A stretch of 64,000 nucleotides of DNA from Symsagittifera roscoffensis (Eukaryota; Xenacoelomorpha; Acoela; Convolutidae): contig NC_087069.1 of the NCBI RefSeq assembly GCF_963678635.1, positions 44,621,448-44,685,447 of the forward strand, read 5' to 3'. Position 1 is the stretch's first letter. Every line of letters starts with the position of its first letter. A program made the translations under genes and the position numbers. Positions 1-8,330 of this stretch are shown piece after piece. Under the pieces are notes generated by a model. It was given only the letters and a program-made list of their open reading frames with translations. It was not told the origin of the DNA and ran no database searches.

Positions 1-802
1 TTTCTGTTTGTAGGTTTACTGCAATGCTCTGGATGTTATTCACGAGGAGTTTTTTATAATCTAAGTTGCTAAAAACTTTGCGATGATTTGGTTCAATGCT
101 GCACACGTAACCGTTTTTCACTCGTCGATTAGTATCAATGACTCTCAGCAACGGTGCTTTGGTGTCACCCACAATCTGATAATGGATTATATCCAAGTAG
201 ATAAACATCATTTGGGTTCCAGCAGAGATATCGACAGGGTAGTCGGAAATGAAGTTTTGCGATGTGAGAGTGCTATGGATATGACTGGATTCTTTATAGC
301 CGATATGGTAGCCCGTTCCATCTCTTATACCTTTGAAACCCAAAATACTAGGAATTTGTGGGCTCTCAAAAGTAATGCCTTCCCAATAATGCATCCAAAT
401 TGAAAGATGTTTGGTAATGGGGTCGATGCTATAAGTGAAATTATCAAGATCAACCTTCCGATTGATTTCGTTGAATAATTTCTCGATTTCGCCATATTCA
501 CCCTTTGTTATTTCAATTTTCTCTCCATCATATGGTCTAGATAATTTATCTTTTGCCACTTTAAGACTTGCTCTAACTTTGTCTTTTTTATAGTACACTA
601 TTTTAGTATCTGTTACATTGTTAAAATGAGTGGGAAACGTTATTTCTGACAATGCAACTCTCCATTCGCCTTGCAGATCAATATCTTCACTCAGCAGGTT
701 TTTAAAACTCGCTAGTGAGTTGTCAATGAAGATATTCATTGAGGCTGATGACACCAATGTAATACTAAAGGAATCTTTGTCACCTCCAAAGTTGCTAGAC
801 AT
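1..802 (-). CDS. Maverick/Polinton minor capsid (penton-type) protein, partial
   Basis: An open frame starts at the ATG whose complement is at 800-802 and runs leftward off the window edge without a stop, about 267 codons. Seen: the N-terminal part reads as a structural protein, with a segment FSITLVSSASMNIF followed by DIDLQGEWRVALSEITFP, the pattern typical of invertebrate Polinton minor capsid proteins (strand, then 'GEWEVAL-EI-P'). Known of the family: this double-jelly-roll/penton-type protein forms capsid vertices in Maverick and adintovirus-like elements. The start lies just 4 bp past the stop of the integrase remnant on the same strand, matching compact Polinton packing. No break is visible in the portion present, unlike its neighbours. 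The C-terminus is outside the window. The assignment rests on recognised sequence pattern and gene context. Confidence 0.7.
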   Translation of the reverse strand, partial: MSSNFGGDKDSFSITLVSSASMNIFIDNSLASFKNLLSEDIDLQGEWRVALSEITFPTHFNNVTDTKIVYYKKDKVRASLKVAKDKLSRPYDGEKIEITKGEYGEIEKLFNEINRKVDLDNFTYSIDPITKHLSIWMHYWEGITFESPQIPSILGFKGIRDGTGYHIGYKESSHIHSTLTSQNFISDYPVDISAGTQMMFIYLDIIHYQIVGDTKAPLLRVIDTNRRVKNGYVCSIEPNHRKVFSNLDYKKLLVNNIQSIAVNLQTE

Positions 803-805
803 TGT

Positions 806-2188
806 TTAGCTTGACCCTTCCTTTTCCAATACTCTGATTAGGTCGGGCTCAAAAAATTTACCCTCTATTGGTTCTCTATCAGCGTCGATAAGATTATAAG
901 TCGGTGGGTTCCTTGTTGGTATGTGAAATATTTCAAAAACTTCGTCAGTGAAGGATTGTTTATAACCTTTTCGAAAAGGGATGTCAATTTTTGCTATTCT
1001 CACAAAATCGCCAACGTAGAGCTTTGGTCGGCGAACTAGTTTCAATGATTGTTCCGCTCTTAATGAAATTAGACGTGGAACATCCTTTTTTGTCACTTTA
1101 TTGGGGGCTAATTTGATGACGCGGTTTGTTCTCGAATTTATTGTGTTGACAAAGTCTTGAAGCTTATCGATGTAAGAGTAGGTCCATTTGTCCTCCAAAT
1201 ACTTATAAATCAAATTTTTTTAGTGATCGAATGTTCCTCTCGGCGAAAGCGGACTTCTTTTCACTCTCTGTTGTGTATGTCTTGATACCCTTTTTCTCAC
1301 ATGAAGTTTTGAATGACCCCTTGAACTCGGTGCCTTTATCTACCCAGTCTTTTTTCGGTTTCTCTGTCTTTATCATTTGATTGAACGCTTCTGCAGTTGT
1401 TGTGGCATACTTTGATTTCAGTGGCTGCACGCGAAGATAACGGGACATGCAATCTACTGCAACTAAAAGATATTTGATATCTTTGTTGTATTTTGCTAGT
1501 TTATCAACATATGCCAAATCGATTGACCCATATTTCGTTTATGTCATAAACTATCACTTTAAGCCGAGCTTTTTTGCGGCGAACTGTTCGGTATTTTGTA
1601 TAAGATGGTTCTGTATGTAAAAAATGTTTAACTTTTCGTCTTGGTATGACCGTTGTAGCCTTCAAAGTTTTAACACTACCGAACAATGCTGGACCTTTAT
1701 CTGTGTAACTCTTTTTCAAAAGTTTTTCCTCAGTTGGTGTAGGTTTCCCATCTTTTACTTTTCGTCTCCATCTTTTCTGACATTGAAGAATCTGAATCGT
1801 TATAGGGTGTATCGTACAATTCAGTGTCGTCTTCGTCTTTCTCTCTTTCTTTGACTCTTTCCGTGGTGGCTTTCTTTCTTGTTTTGAGTCGTTTGGTTTG
1901 TTTTGAACTTGATGATGGCTTACTACTGTCGAGGGTTTTTGTTTTGCCCGAGGTTGACGGAGATTTGGTTGGACTTTTGGTTCTTCGTTGGGATTGTTCT
2001 TTAATCTTTGACTGAACCGCGGGTTTGGCATACTTGTTAATAACAGACTCTTCGGTAAGTTCGAGAGCGGATAAAATCATTATGTAAGCAGGGTTGTGTA
2101 GTATTTTAGTTTGCTGTTGTATATCATACAAAAACGATGCTGCTTTGAGACCGGTTGGTACATTGTCAACATAAATTGTTTCATCCAT
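806..2188 (-). pseudogene. Maverick/Polinton retroviral-type integrase, frameshifted
   Basis: The coding signal passes through four overlapping frames: 2188 to ~1765, ~1765-1504, 1517-1203 and 1213-806, so there are about three frameshifts. In order it shows a Lys/Ser-rich N-terminal region, a GPALFGSVKTL block and a YTKYRTVRRK block typical of the Polinton integrase N-terminus, a DDE core with AVDCMSRY (first Asp), WVDKGTEFKG (second Asp) and AFAERNIRSLK (Glu), and a C-terminal part with KLYVGDFVRIAK and a chromodomain-like end. Known role: the enzyme inserts the element into chromosomes using the DDE triad. The triad residues themselves survive, but the frame breaks imply that no full-length product is made. 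It lies directly upstream of the penton-type gene on the same strand. The precise positions of the shifts are my estimate from the frame overlaps. Confidence 0.8.
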
Positions 2189-2272
2189 GGCGTTTATTCA
2201 GACTCGAGTTGAGCGTTTGATAACCTCCAGGATATTTTTAGCTCTCGTGAATTTTTTATCCTCCATTATTTG

Positions 2273-2638
2273 CTATTGTAATAGAATGCGTTCATAGTTT
2301 ATTTTATTATCCTTTCGCTCCTTCTCATCCACAATCCGCTTCTCCTCTTCCTCCCCACCTTCCTGATATTGATTAGTCTCATCTTCTGTAAGAAGTCCTG
2401 TTGATTGTTCCCCAGGGTCAACAATAGGCGTTGAGGGAGGTGTTGGTGGAAGGAGTAGTGGAAGAGTTTCAGTCGATACTGAGTTTTGCTTCGTGGGTAT
2501 TAGAGGTCTCATGCGGTTCAAGTAAGATAACTGGGGCTTTTTGTGTTTAATTGAGCTGTTAAATAGCACTTGTGATGCATGCGGTTGCTCACGGATATAT
2601 GTATGTTTTGGAATTAAAACAAACTCTTCTGCTGCCAT
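2273..2638 (-). CDS. Small conserved Maverick ORF (EFVLIPKHTY type)
   Basis: A 121-codon open frame begins MAAEEFVLIPKHTYIREQ and later has SYLNRMRPLIP, followed by a Pro/Ser/Thr-rich stretch and an acidic Glu-rich tail. The opening pattern 'FVLVPKERY' is common to a short protein found beside the integrase or ATPase in many animal Polintons; its function is not known to me. The frame is intact, ends 3 bp before the stop of the next upstream gene region, and shares its strand, consistent with a tightly packed cluster. It could equally be called hypothetical. Confidence 0.55.
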   Translation of the reverse strand: MAAEEFVLIPKHTYIREQPHASQVLFNSSIKHKKPQLSYLNRMRPLIPTKQNSVSTETLPLLLPPTPPSTPIVDPGEQSTGLLTEDETNQYQEGGEEEEKRIVDEKERKDNKINYERILLQ

Positions 2639-2641
2639 GTT

Positions 2642-2950
2642 TTATGCTGATGGTAAGTATCTGTAGCAGAAGTAAAGTATCAGTCTGATCAAGTTGAAAC
2701 CTTGTTTCGTTAGAATAATTGATCGTTTTTGTTCAAGTTTTGTTTTTCGGCTGATTAAAAGTTTGTATGCCACTTCGAAATTTTCAATGTTTGGAATATT
2801 AACAGATACATTGCCATTGACTACATTGAGCAAACATTCACATATAACTGAAATAACTTGAGGATTTGTTGTTTTTCTAATGAAGCTTCGGAGCTGGCTG
2901 GGATTCAATTGTACCATGTGCTGCAGAATAGATAATTTTTTCGCGTTCAT
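2642..2950 (-). CDS. Small conserved Polinton ORF (LNPSQLRSFIRK type)
   Basis: A 102-codon intact frame reads MNAKKLSILQHMVQLNPSQLRSFI at the start and VISVICECLLNVVNGNVSVN in the middle, then a Lys-rich segment with KRSIILTKQGFNLIRLIL. Short proteins with this order (helix, 'I-ECLLNVL-GNV', 'KRKILLQ-GGF-ILL') accompany the packaging ATPase in many invertebrate Polintons and related viruses, but no biochemical role is established to my knowledge. Its start overlaps the end of the ATPase remnant by about 74 bases in another frame. The overlap and the shared strand support an ordinary Maverick cluster. Confidence 0.6.
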   Translation of the reverse strand: MNAKKLSILQHMVQLNPSQLRSFIRKTTNPQVISVICECLLNVVNGNVSVNIPNIENFEVAYKLLISRKTKLEQKRSIILTKQGFNLIRLILYFCYRYLPSA

Positions 2951-3604
2951 TTGTGAGAGGTGTAACCTCTGCCTGATTTATTGGAAAGTAAAAAATTGAG
3001 GGACCAGGTGGTGTAATGTTTGAACAATATCTCAAACAATCGGATGTACGCGGATCCAAGTCGATTAAAAGATGACCGTATGTGTCTTTTGTAGCGAGCT
3101 GATAACAGTGTCTCAAAAATTTAGTGTTGTTTAATTGTCTTCCAAGATGATCAAGTTGCTGAATATCACGAGGTGATTTGAACAGAATGATGTGTGATGT
3201 GTTTAAATCAATTGTTCGAGACCATCTGCTTTGTTGGAACAAATTATGTTTAACATATATTACATCTAGTCCCTCGGTGTCTTCCTGCTGTTGCAAGTTT
3301 GACAAAGTCTTTATCGTTATAGATTTCTTCGCATGAATCATCAAAAACTAGAAGAATCTTTTCAAGGTTTCGCAAACTGTCAAAGCCATTGAATTTTATG
3401 AAAGTTAGATCAATGCTGTGGGTATTGGATTTTTCACTATAAAGAGGCTGAATCTCTTTGTAAAAGTATAGGGCTCTTTGAAATTTGGGATAAAATGTTT
3501 TTCCTTTCAACAATTTGAATATCAGCTCTGTTTTTCCAGAACCCGAGGGGCCCACGATGGCTAAAAAAAGTCTCGTTAGATGTATCAATAACTTTATTCA
3601 TATT
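2877..3604 (-). pseudogene. Maverick FtsK/HerA-type DNA-packaging ATPase, frameshifted
   Basis: Two main frames carry it: 3588-3250 and 3344-2877. The first shows a Walker A loop (VGPSGSGKTEL, about 25 codons in), then a Walker B (KILLVFDDSCEE) and ATAGRHRG. The second continues with VIYVKHNLFQQSRWSRTIDLN, HIILFKSPRDIQQ and LGRQL, which is the C-terminal half typical of Polinton/A32-like packaging ATPases. A single-base shift lies near 3275-3290. A likely second shift is at a T-homopolymer near 3555-3562, because the only upstream ATG (complement of 3602-3604) is in another frame. Known role: pumping the genome into the capsid. Nucleotide-binding motifs are intact but the frame is not. Its end overlaps the next small ORF. 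Confidence 0.78.
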
Positions 3605-3813
3605 CTTGGATTTGGTAATACATAACCAACTAAACCCGATAAAATTGAGAACCAAACTGAGGTTTCTTCACAAGTTAACTGCGTTAATGAAAGTTTAAAG
3701 ATACAAAAAAGAATTAACACCATTTGTGACATGAAAACAACTTCAGACCGTGGTACAGTCACGTTATTGCAAAATTTCCATGATTTTTTCTCCATATGAT
3801 TTTCGTCATACAC
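3598..3813 (-). CDS. Small Maverick membrane protein
   Basis: A 71-codon intact frame contains a hydrophobic segment VVFMSQMVLILFCIFKLSL near residues 25-43 and ends FSILSGLVGYVLPNPRI. The combination of one membrane segment, 'LT-E-LW-SLLSS-GY-LP-P' and a short C-terminus is a pattern I recognise in small proteins of animal Polintons; the function is unknown. It overlaps the start of the ATPase remnant by a few bases on the same strand. If it were a chance ORF, the matching C-terminal motif would be unexpected. Confidence 0.5.
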   Translation of the reverse strand: MYDENHMEKKSWKFCNNVTVPRSEVVFMSQMVLILFCIFKLSLTQLTCEETSVWFSILSGLVGYVLPNPRI

Positions 3814-3891
3814 AAAATCGGTAACTATAGTTCCATCAGTCCTCTCGAACTTGCAGAATGAAAAATATATATCATATATAAAAAAAATTAA

Positions 3892-4423
3892 TTAAGCATC
3901 TGAACAGTAATAAATTTCATATCGTGTATAACCTGTATAGACACTCGGTTTATTATCATCATCAAAATCATAGTGAATTTCCAAAACATAATTGGCTGGG
4001 ACATGATCAGTTTTGGCACGATACACAATTTTCTTCACAGAATCTTCTCTTATTGTTTTTTGAATCTCATTGGGTAGTTCACTGCTGGTTAGATCCATTT
4101 GAACTCCTGGTTGACGTTTGGGCACTAAGATTAGCTTGAGAAGACAAAGACCGCGCTTGCTGTGTAACATTACTGATGTATTTGAATCGTTGAAAGTAGA
4201 TGAATTGGTCAATCACGGGGAAGAACCTCCTCAAAGTGCACAACTCTTCTTCAGAAAGTGTAACTTGTTCTTTTCGTTGAACTACTTGGCCTCTACAATC
4301 AATGCGTTCAATCCTGGTCAATGAAATCTTTTTGTTACTTTCTGGTGTCATCCAAGCACAAAGAACTGAATTTGGAGATATGTATGTCTCCACTTTCCCC
4401 TGACGCTCGTTGTTGACACTCAT
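3892..4423 (-). pseudogene. Uncharacterised Maverick-region ORF in two frames
   Basis: Two overlapping frames on the minus strand, 4423-4079 (114 codons, starting MSVNNERQGKVETYISPNSV) and 4212-3892 (106 codons, ending YTRYEIYYCSDA). Both look protein-like in their non-overlapping parts: the first has LTRIERIDCRGQVVQRKEQ; the second has KIVYRAKTDHVPANYVLEIHY. The simplest reading is one gene of about 175 codons with a frameshift in the 4080-4210 overlap, but two genes cannot be excluded. I do not recognise a domain. It sits between the small membrane protein and the nuclease-like ORF in the same orientation, so it is probably Maverick cargo or a structural accessory. Confidence 0.4.
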
Positions 4424-4434
4424 TTTTCAACCAA

Positions 4435-4956
4435 TCAAAGAACGCTTTCGACTTTTTTTAATGCACAATGATTTTTAGAGTTATGGTGCGGTAGGTGTTT
4501 GTTACAATTCACAAAATTCTTGAAATATAATTGTTCGACTCGTGAACAGCCCAAATCGTCAAGATTCACAACTTTGCGGTCTAAGTATTTGGATAAAAAA
4601 TCAGCTTTTTCTTTTCCTTTGGCGTAGAATACAGCATTGGGGTTTCTTAAGACAAAACTTTGAAAGATTTGGTTCAAATTCAGGTATAAATAATCACCGC
4701 TAGCCCAATGAAGTCCGTGCAAATAATTTGTCAGCCAGTTGTAGGCTTTTTGTTCAGATTTTGGAAGGGAATTGAAATTAACTGGAGGTAGAAAAATTAG
4801 GGAATCACTGTAGTCGGAAATTGTTATAGCTAATTCTTTTACTATAAATGTGTTTTTCTGGTGTCGAAATCCCTCAAAATCCAACACAACTGATTTTTCC
4901 TTCAGCATTCTAATAAATGGTAGAGTTTCGGTTTCTTCAGTTTGATATACAAACAA
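4435..4956 (-). CDS. Uncharacterised Maverick ORF with exonuclease-like start
   Basis: A 173-codon open frame. Near residue 23 it has VVLDFEGFRH, followed by FIVKELAI, then HGLHWASGDY, VFYAKGKEKADFL, VVNLDDLGC and finally a Cys/His cluster C-x2-H and HCALKKV. This block order recurs in unannotated proteins of arthropod and nematode transposon-like loci. The D-x-E at the start and later Asp residues resemble a DEDD (DnaQ-like) nuclease fold, but that is inference and I could not test it. It overlaps the upstream ORF by about 55 bases in another frame, so the two may be one gene split by a frameshift. Confidence 0.45.
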   Translation of the reverse strand: MFVYQTEETETLPFIRMLKEKSVVLDFEGFRHQKNTFIVKELAITISDYSDSLIFLPPVNFNSLPKSEQKAYNWLTNYLHGLHWASGDYLYLNLNQIFQSFVLRNPNAVFYAKGKEKADFLSKYLDRKVVNLDDLGCSRVEQLYFKNFVNCNKHLPHHNSKNHCALKKVESVL

Positions 4957-5339
4957 AACGTAATTCCACTCAAGTGACCAATCAAACTACTGTTGCATTT
5001 CCATGGTAAAACATAGCAGTATGTGGGACCAGTGTTATAATTTTCGCGGACAAAACCGACGGCATCGTGTAAAATAGCATGCATTCGTAAAATTTTCGAA
5101 TCATTTAAATATTTATCCAAAGAAGAATTGTCTATACCGATCAGACCCCCATAAGGTCTCAACTTGATAGAAACATCGTAATTTATATCATTAGTAGTTG
5201 AGAAGAAGAACAGTGAACATGCAGCTAAGAAATAATTTCGACGGTTGGTGTTTTCCGGATAGGTTTTTTTCAAAGTAATAAAAATTTCATGAATAATTTC
5301 CAAGTCTTTTGAAGTAACTCTACGTTTTTCCAATTTCAT
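4902..5339 (-). CDS. Uncharacterised Maverick-region ORF (RMHAILHDAVGF type)
   Basis: The first ATG is the complement of 5337-5339; upstream codons to 5426 are open but start without ATG and include a poly-Lys stretch and a GTGAGT-like sequence, so I use the ATG. The frame gives about 145 residues with LRPYGGLIGIDNSSLDKYL and ILRMHAILHDAVGFVRENY, then TGPTYCYVLP. I do not recognise a named domain. The last ~18 codons overlap the nuclease-like ORF in another frame and look less conserved, suggesting a frameshift near 4960 that would join the two. Same strand and spacing as the other Maverick genes. Confidence 0.4.
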   Translation of the reverse strand: MKLEKRRVTSKDLEIIHEIFITLKKTYPENTNRRNYFLAACSLFFFSTTNDINYDVSIKLRPYGGLIGIDNSSLDKYLNDSKILRMHAILHDAVGFVRENYNTGPTYCYVLPWKCNSSLIGHLSGITFCLYIKLKKPKLYHLLEC

Positions 5340-5470
5340 TTTTTTTCTTTTTTTCAGCACTTCTCCGACTTGCTGAATTTCAAGCCAGTGGAAATGAAAG
5401 TAACCTTCTAGATACCACTTACTCACTCCTATTTCTAACTAATGATTTCAACCTATTTTCATGTGTTTAG

Positions 5471-5821
5471 ATGGATATTCCCCTTGGTGGTCTCCACGAG
5501 TCACCCATTGATTTGCCTTATGTGGGACCTGGAACTCACGAAGGCAAAAATATCTTTGGTGTGATCGTAGAGTTTACCCCGGCAACCACTGCAGCGAATT
5601 TTAAGCTGCATTACATTGAGGTTGCATTTGAGAAAAAGGAGGGCATATTTGAATATGTGTGTGTTGATGTGGGGAGCATGGAAAATTTCTGGCTGTGCGA
5701 GTCTCTGGGTGCGGGATTCGAGAGTACTGAGTGGCGCTTCAAATTTCAAATGGAGCGTCTAGTCAGTATTCTTCATGTCCCTTGGTCGGATCCCGAAGAC
5801 GACATGCGGATGTGGCCGTAA
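5471..5821 (+). CDS. Hypothetical protein, 116 aa
   Basis: Intact frame from ATG to TAA with clearly higher G+C than the DNA to its right and a balanced amino acid composition, so it is probably coding. It begins MDIPLGGLHESPIDLPYVG, has FKLHYIEVAFEKKEG in the middle and ends with an acidic WSDPEDDMRMWP. The ATG directly follows a TGTTTAG trinucleotide context that could be a splice acceptor, so the frame could be a 3' exon rather than a complete gene. It is transcribed away from the minus-strand Maverick genes. It may be Maverick cargo or a flanking host gene. I do not recognise a family. Confidence 0.4.
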   Translation: MDIPLGGLHESPIDLPYVGPGTHEGKNIFGVIVEFTPATTAANFKLHYIEVAFEKKEGIFEYVCVDVGSMENFWLCESLGAGFESTEWRFKFQMERLVSILHVPWSDPEDDMRMWP

Positions 5822-6092
5822 ACCCTTCCTCTGCTCTCCTATCCGTACTCCTGTCAACATTCCGTTTTTATTTTATTTTTTTTCTTTTTTTTTATATGTT
5901 ACTTTATCTATTATTTATCAAGTCCTCTTTACCTTCTTACCCTCTTATTATTTGTCACGTCCTTCCTCCTTCTCAAGCAGGTCAGTTTTTTAATGGGGTC
6001 TCAAACTTATTTAGTTGAACAGTGGGAAAGTTTGGAAGGGATTAAATTTAACCACCGCGCGAAAATAAATACCAAAGTATTTTATCTGTCGG
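5822..6092 (+). other. Pyrimidine-rich tract and possible exon start
   Basis: After the 5471-5821 stop the DNA is T/C-rich to about 5980 and ends in CTTCTCAAGCAG, a plausible splice acceptor. A frame starting ATG at 5993 (MGSQTYLVEQWESLEGIKF) is open into the foldback that begins at 6093, which supplies the rest of its codons. The first ~33 codons could be a real exon cut by the foldback; evidence is weak. No Maverick terminal inverted repeat was recognised here. Confidence 0.25.
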
Positions 6093-6232
6093 GTGTCCTA
6101 AGAGAGGGGTCTTTTTATTTCGGGCAGGGTACTTTGGGGTCTTTAAAAAAGATGGGTCTTTTTGGTCCCTACTTTTGGTAGGACCCCAAAGACCCCTACC
6201 GTCGAAAAGACCCCCCCCCCCCCTTAGGACAC
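6093..6232. repeat. Foldback (MITE-like) element with C-tract
   Basis: GTGTCCTAAG at 6093-6102 is the exact reverse complement of CTTAGGACAC at 6223-6232. The arms continue as near inverted repeats inward: GGGGTCTTTT on the left against AAAAGACCCC on the right, and TTTGGGGTC against GACCCCAAA. The right arm contains a 13-base C homopolymer (~6211-6223). The whole 140 bp could fold into one long hairpin. No ORF of its own. Confidence 0.7.
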
Positions 6233-6379
6233 ACGGCGGATTACAATACTACTAACAATTTCACAAAGGCAGCTTCAAATGAAATAATTATTACTTAACA
6301 TAAATTTGAGGAGAAGAAGTGCAAAGTCCGTATATTCATTTTCTGATCTAAATTAACAGTTTTTAAGTTTTTTGAGCTT

Positions 6380-6430
6380 CACTAGTCGCACCAGATGACT
6401 TAATTTCGGTGAGGTTAAATAGCCCGGGTA
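6380..6430 (-). other. Sequence resembling a retrotransposon LTR/primer-site junction
   Basis: On the minus strand this stretch reads CCGAAATTA and, a few bases later, TCATCTGGTGCGAC. The same two words occur in the same order at the end of the 5' LTR and the start of the primer site of the giant retrotransposon (around 26968-27018). The 14-base word is exact. It may be a worn LTR end of a related family using the same tRNA primer. No full LTR could be delimited. 6233-6379 holds nothing else I can recognise. Confidence 0.3.
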
Positions 6431-6665
6431 GATCAAAAAACTAAAGATACAATTTTCATTTAAAAAAATGATTGTCATACAAATTTCAAGCGACTCCAGT
6501 AGGTTAGAAAAAAGTAAGAAATTTTTTTTCGATAAGTTTTATGTCACAAGAGTAGGATACCGAGTTTTCTATAAAAATAAAAAGTGTACGATAAGCAATT
6601 ATATTAATTATATACTACGCTTCAATTTATGCTGTCTGAAAAAACAATAACCAAGGTTGTCTCGT

Positions 6666-6843
6666 ATGCAAGGAAACCCAAAGGCTAAGAGGCAGGAATT
6701 ACCAGCTGAATTGCTGTCGAAGATTCGCCGCCAGAGTAGGTGATTTAAATGTCATTCTTTTTGTATATGAGTAGTATATTTTTCAGCTCCTTTTCACTGT
6801 TTTGAGATAGGGAAACGAGCAACCAGTCACCCAGATATGTATT
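6666..6843 (+). other. Possible two-exon coding remnant
   Basis: An ATG at 6666 opens a short reading MQGNPKAKRQELPAELLSKI with unusually high G+C for the area. It meets a GTAGGT donor near 6736, followed by a ~50-base AT-rich intron ending ATATTTTTCAG at 6786, after which the frame continues 19 codons to TAA at 6841-6843. Such an intron is typical of nematodes. However, the second exon lies in an interspersed repeat that also occurs inverted near 18.6 kb, so this may be a repeat-borne exon or chance. It is too short to name. Confidence 0.22.
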
Positions 6844-7270
6844 AACATTGGGTATAGAGTCTACAATGTATTAGGATAGGGAATAGAATTGGTAACGTTT
6901 CATGGTTTGTGTGATGGTAAGGGAATGGTCATAAGAGATGGTAAGGGATGGGAAAAAAAAACGATTTTTTTTTTGTAGTTTTTTCGCAAAAATTTCGGCG
7001 CGCGTTATGTAATTGCTAAATATCAGTGGTTAATTACGTGTAGGTTGTAGCATGAAGTTATTTTGTTTTTTGGTGCTTGGTAAGTCAATTGTAAGAGTTT
7101 CAAAATCTTAGACTTTTCATCAAAAAAATTGAAAACTTTTTTCAAAAAAAATTTCAAAAAAAAAGAAAAAATTTGGTTTAATTCGACCTAATAAATATTC
7201 CTTAATGTACATCGTACTTTTTGGAACAGTGCTCTATTAACCTGAAATTATGCTGAAAAGTACTGAAACT
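6795..7270 (+). repeat. Interspersed repeat, copy 1 (inverted copy at ~18.2-18.65 kb)
   Basis: The words GTATTAGGATAGGG, TTAATTACGTGTAG and TTTTTTGGTGC occur here and, in reverse complement and reverse order, at about 18640-18340. Similarity is patchy but collinear over roughly 450 bp, including a TTACCAT/ATGGTAAG-rich part. No coding frame. Probably a non-autonomous DNA transposon. Confidence 0.55.
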
Positions 7271-7810
7271 TCAAAAATTCAAGTTTTTTTTTAGAAAAAA
7301 TAATAAATTACAAAGAAATTATATAAATAACTGAGTCGTATTTTAAATTTACCACAACTTTATAATAAAAAACCAACAAAAAACTACATCATATTTAAAT
7401 TTAATACAATGCATCACGTCTTAAAAGTCTATCAGATCTACTATTTTTTGCATGTATGTTTTTTAAAAGATAGGGAGTAGCACTCGAAGTCAAAATTATT
7501 GAAATTTTTTGGCAGTGGTTTAATAAAATTCTTACAATAACTTTCGCGTTTTTTTGGATTTGCATAAGAATAAATATGTTTGGTTTTTGCATATGTATTT
7601 CAAAAAATCATTAAAAAAAGCATCATGCAAAATGGTGGAGTTATATAGTAGAAGTAACGCCTACGCAGCTTCCATATAGGGAAATCGTTCCATATTTGGT
7701 ACTACTTCCATATATGGAAATGGCGATGACTCATACTGCTTACTTCCATTTTCATTTAATCTCAAATTCATTTCTCTCATTTCTCCTCATCTGACTAGTT
7801 TGTTCTTCAA
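7271..7810. other. AT-rich DNA without recognised features
   Basis: A/T homopolymer-rich sequence. ORFs here are short, non-ATG and of low complexity. The last 60 bases before 7811 are T/C-rich (CTCATTTCTCCTCATCTG), as expected of a 5' untranslated region ahead of the next feature. Confidence 0.5.
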
Positions 7811-8330
7811 AATGTACTGGAGAAAAGTTGATAGTCCCAACTATATTGAATTTTCAAAAAATCAAAAAGAATTGGGAGATTTGTTTGGTTCCAAAAATCC
7901 TACAAGGGGAAAACATGCTTGGAACCGTGCTTTCAACTCTTAAAAATAAATAATTTGCGACAATTTGATAAGTCCCACCAAGTCTATTTTTGTGAAAAAG
8001 AAGAAGAAGCAATAACGGCAATCCGGAATACTGCTAATCAAGATTCTGATAAACCTTGGACTCGCACTTATATATAAAGCCAAATCTGGCAAAGAATCAA
8101 GTATGAATCAGGAGCTCGGCGTCTGTCATTGAAAGTATGAAATAGCAGTATATATCACGAGGAGGGTGTGTGGCACAATCAAGAAGTACAAGGTGAACAA
8201 GTCATCTTACTTTCAGATTCGACGCTTCACTGCAAAGGAAAATCAAGAACTGATGCAAGTTCCATATGTCAACTATACTCTGAATAGTTTCAAAGAACTG
8301 TCCCAAATTTTGGAGGCTTTATTTTTTTTA
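7811..8330 (+). pseudogene. Decayed protein-coding gene fragment, family unknown
   Basis: Several frames in the same strand read as ordinary protein in succession: ATG at 7811 with MYWRKVDSPNYIEFSKNQKE to a stop near 7940; then a frame around 7977-8074 with EEEAITAIRNTANQ and DKPWTRTY before TAA; then, from about 8140, AVYITRRVCGTIKKYKVNKS, SYFQIRRFTAKENQELMQ and YVNYTLNSFKEL. Codon pattern and G+C are unlike the flanking AT-rich DNA. Stops and at least two shifts separate the parts, so this is a dead gene or a multi-exon gene whose introns I cannot define. I do not recognise the family. Confidence 0.4.

Noticed and set aside
83-403. + strand ORF of 106 aa
   Set aside because: Antisense shadow of the penton-type gene.
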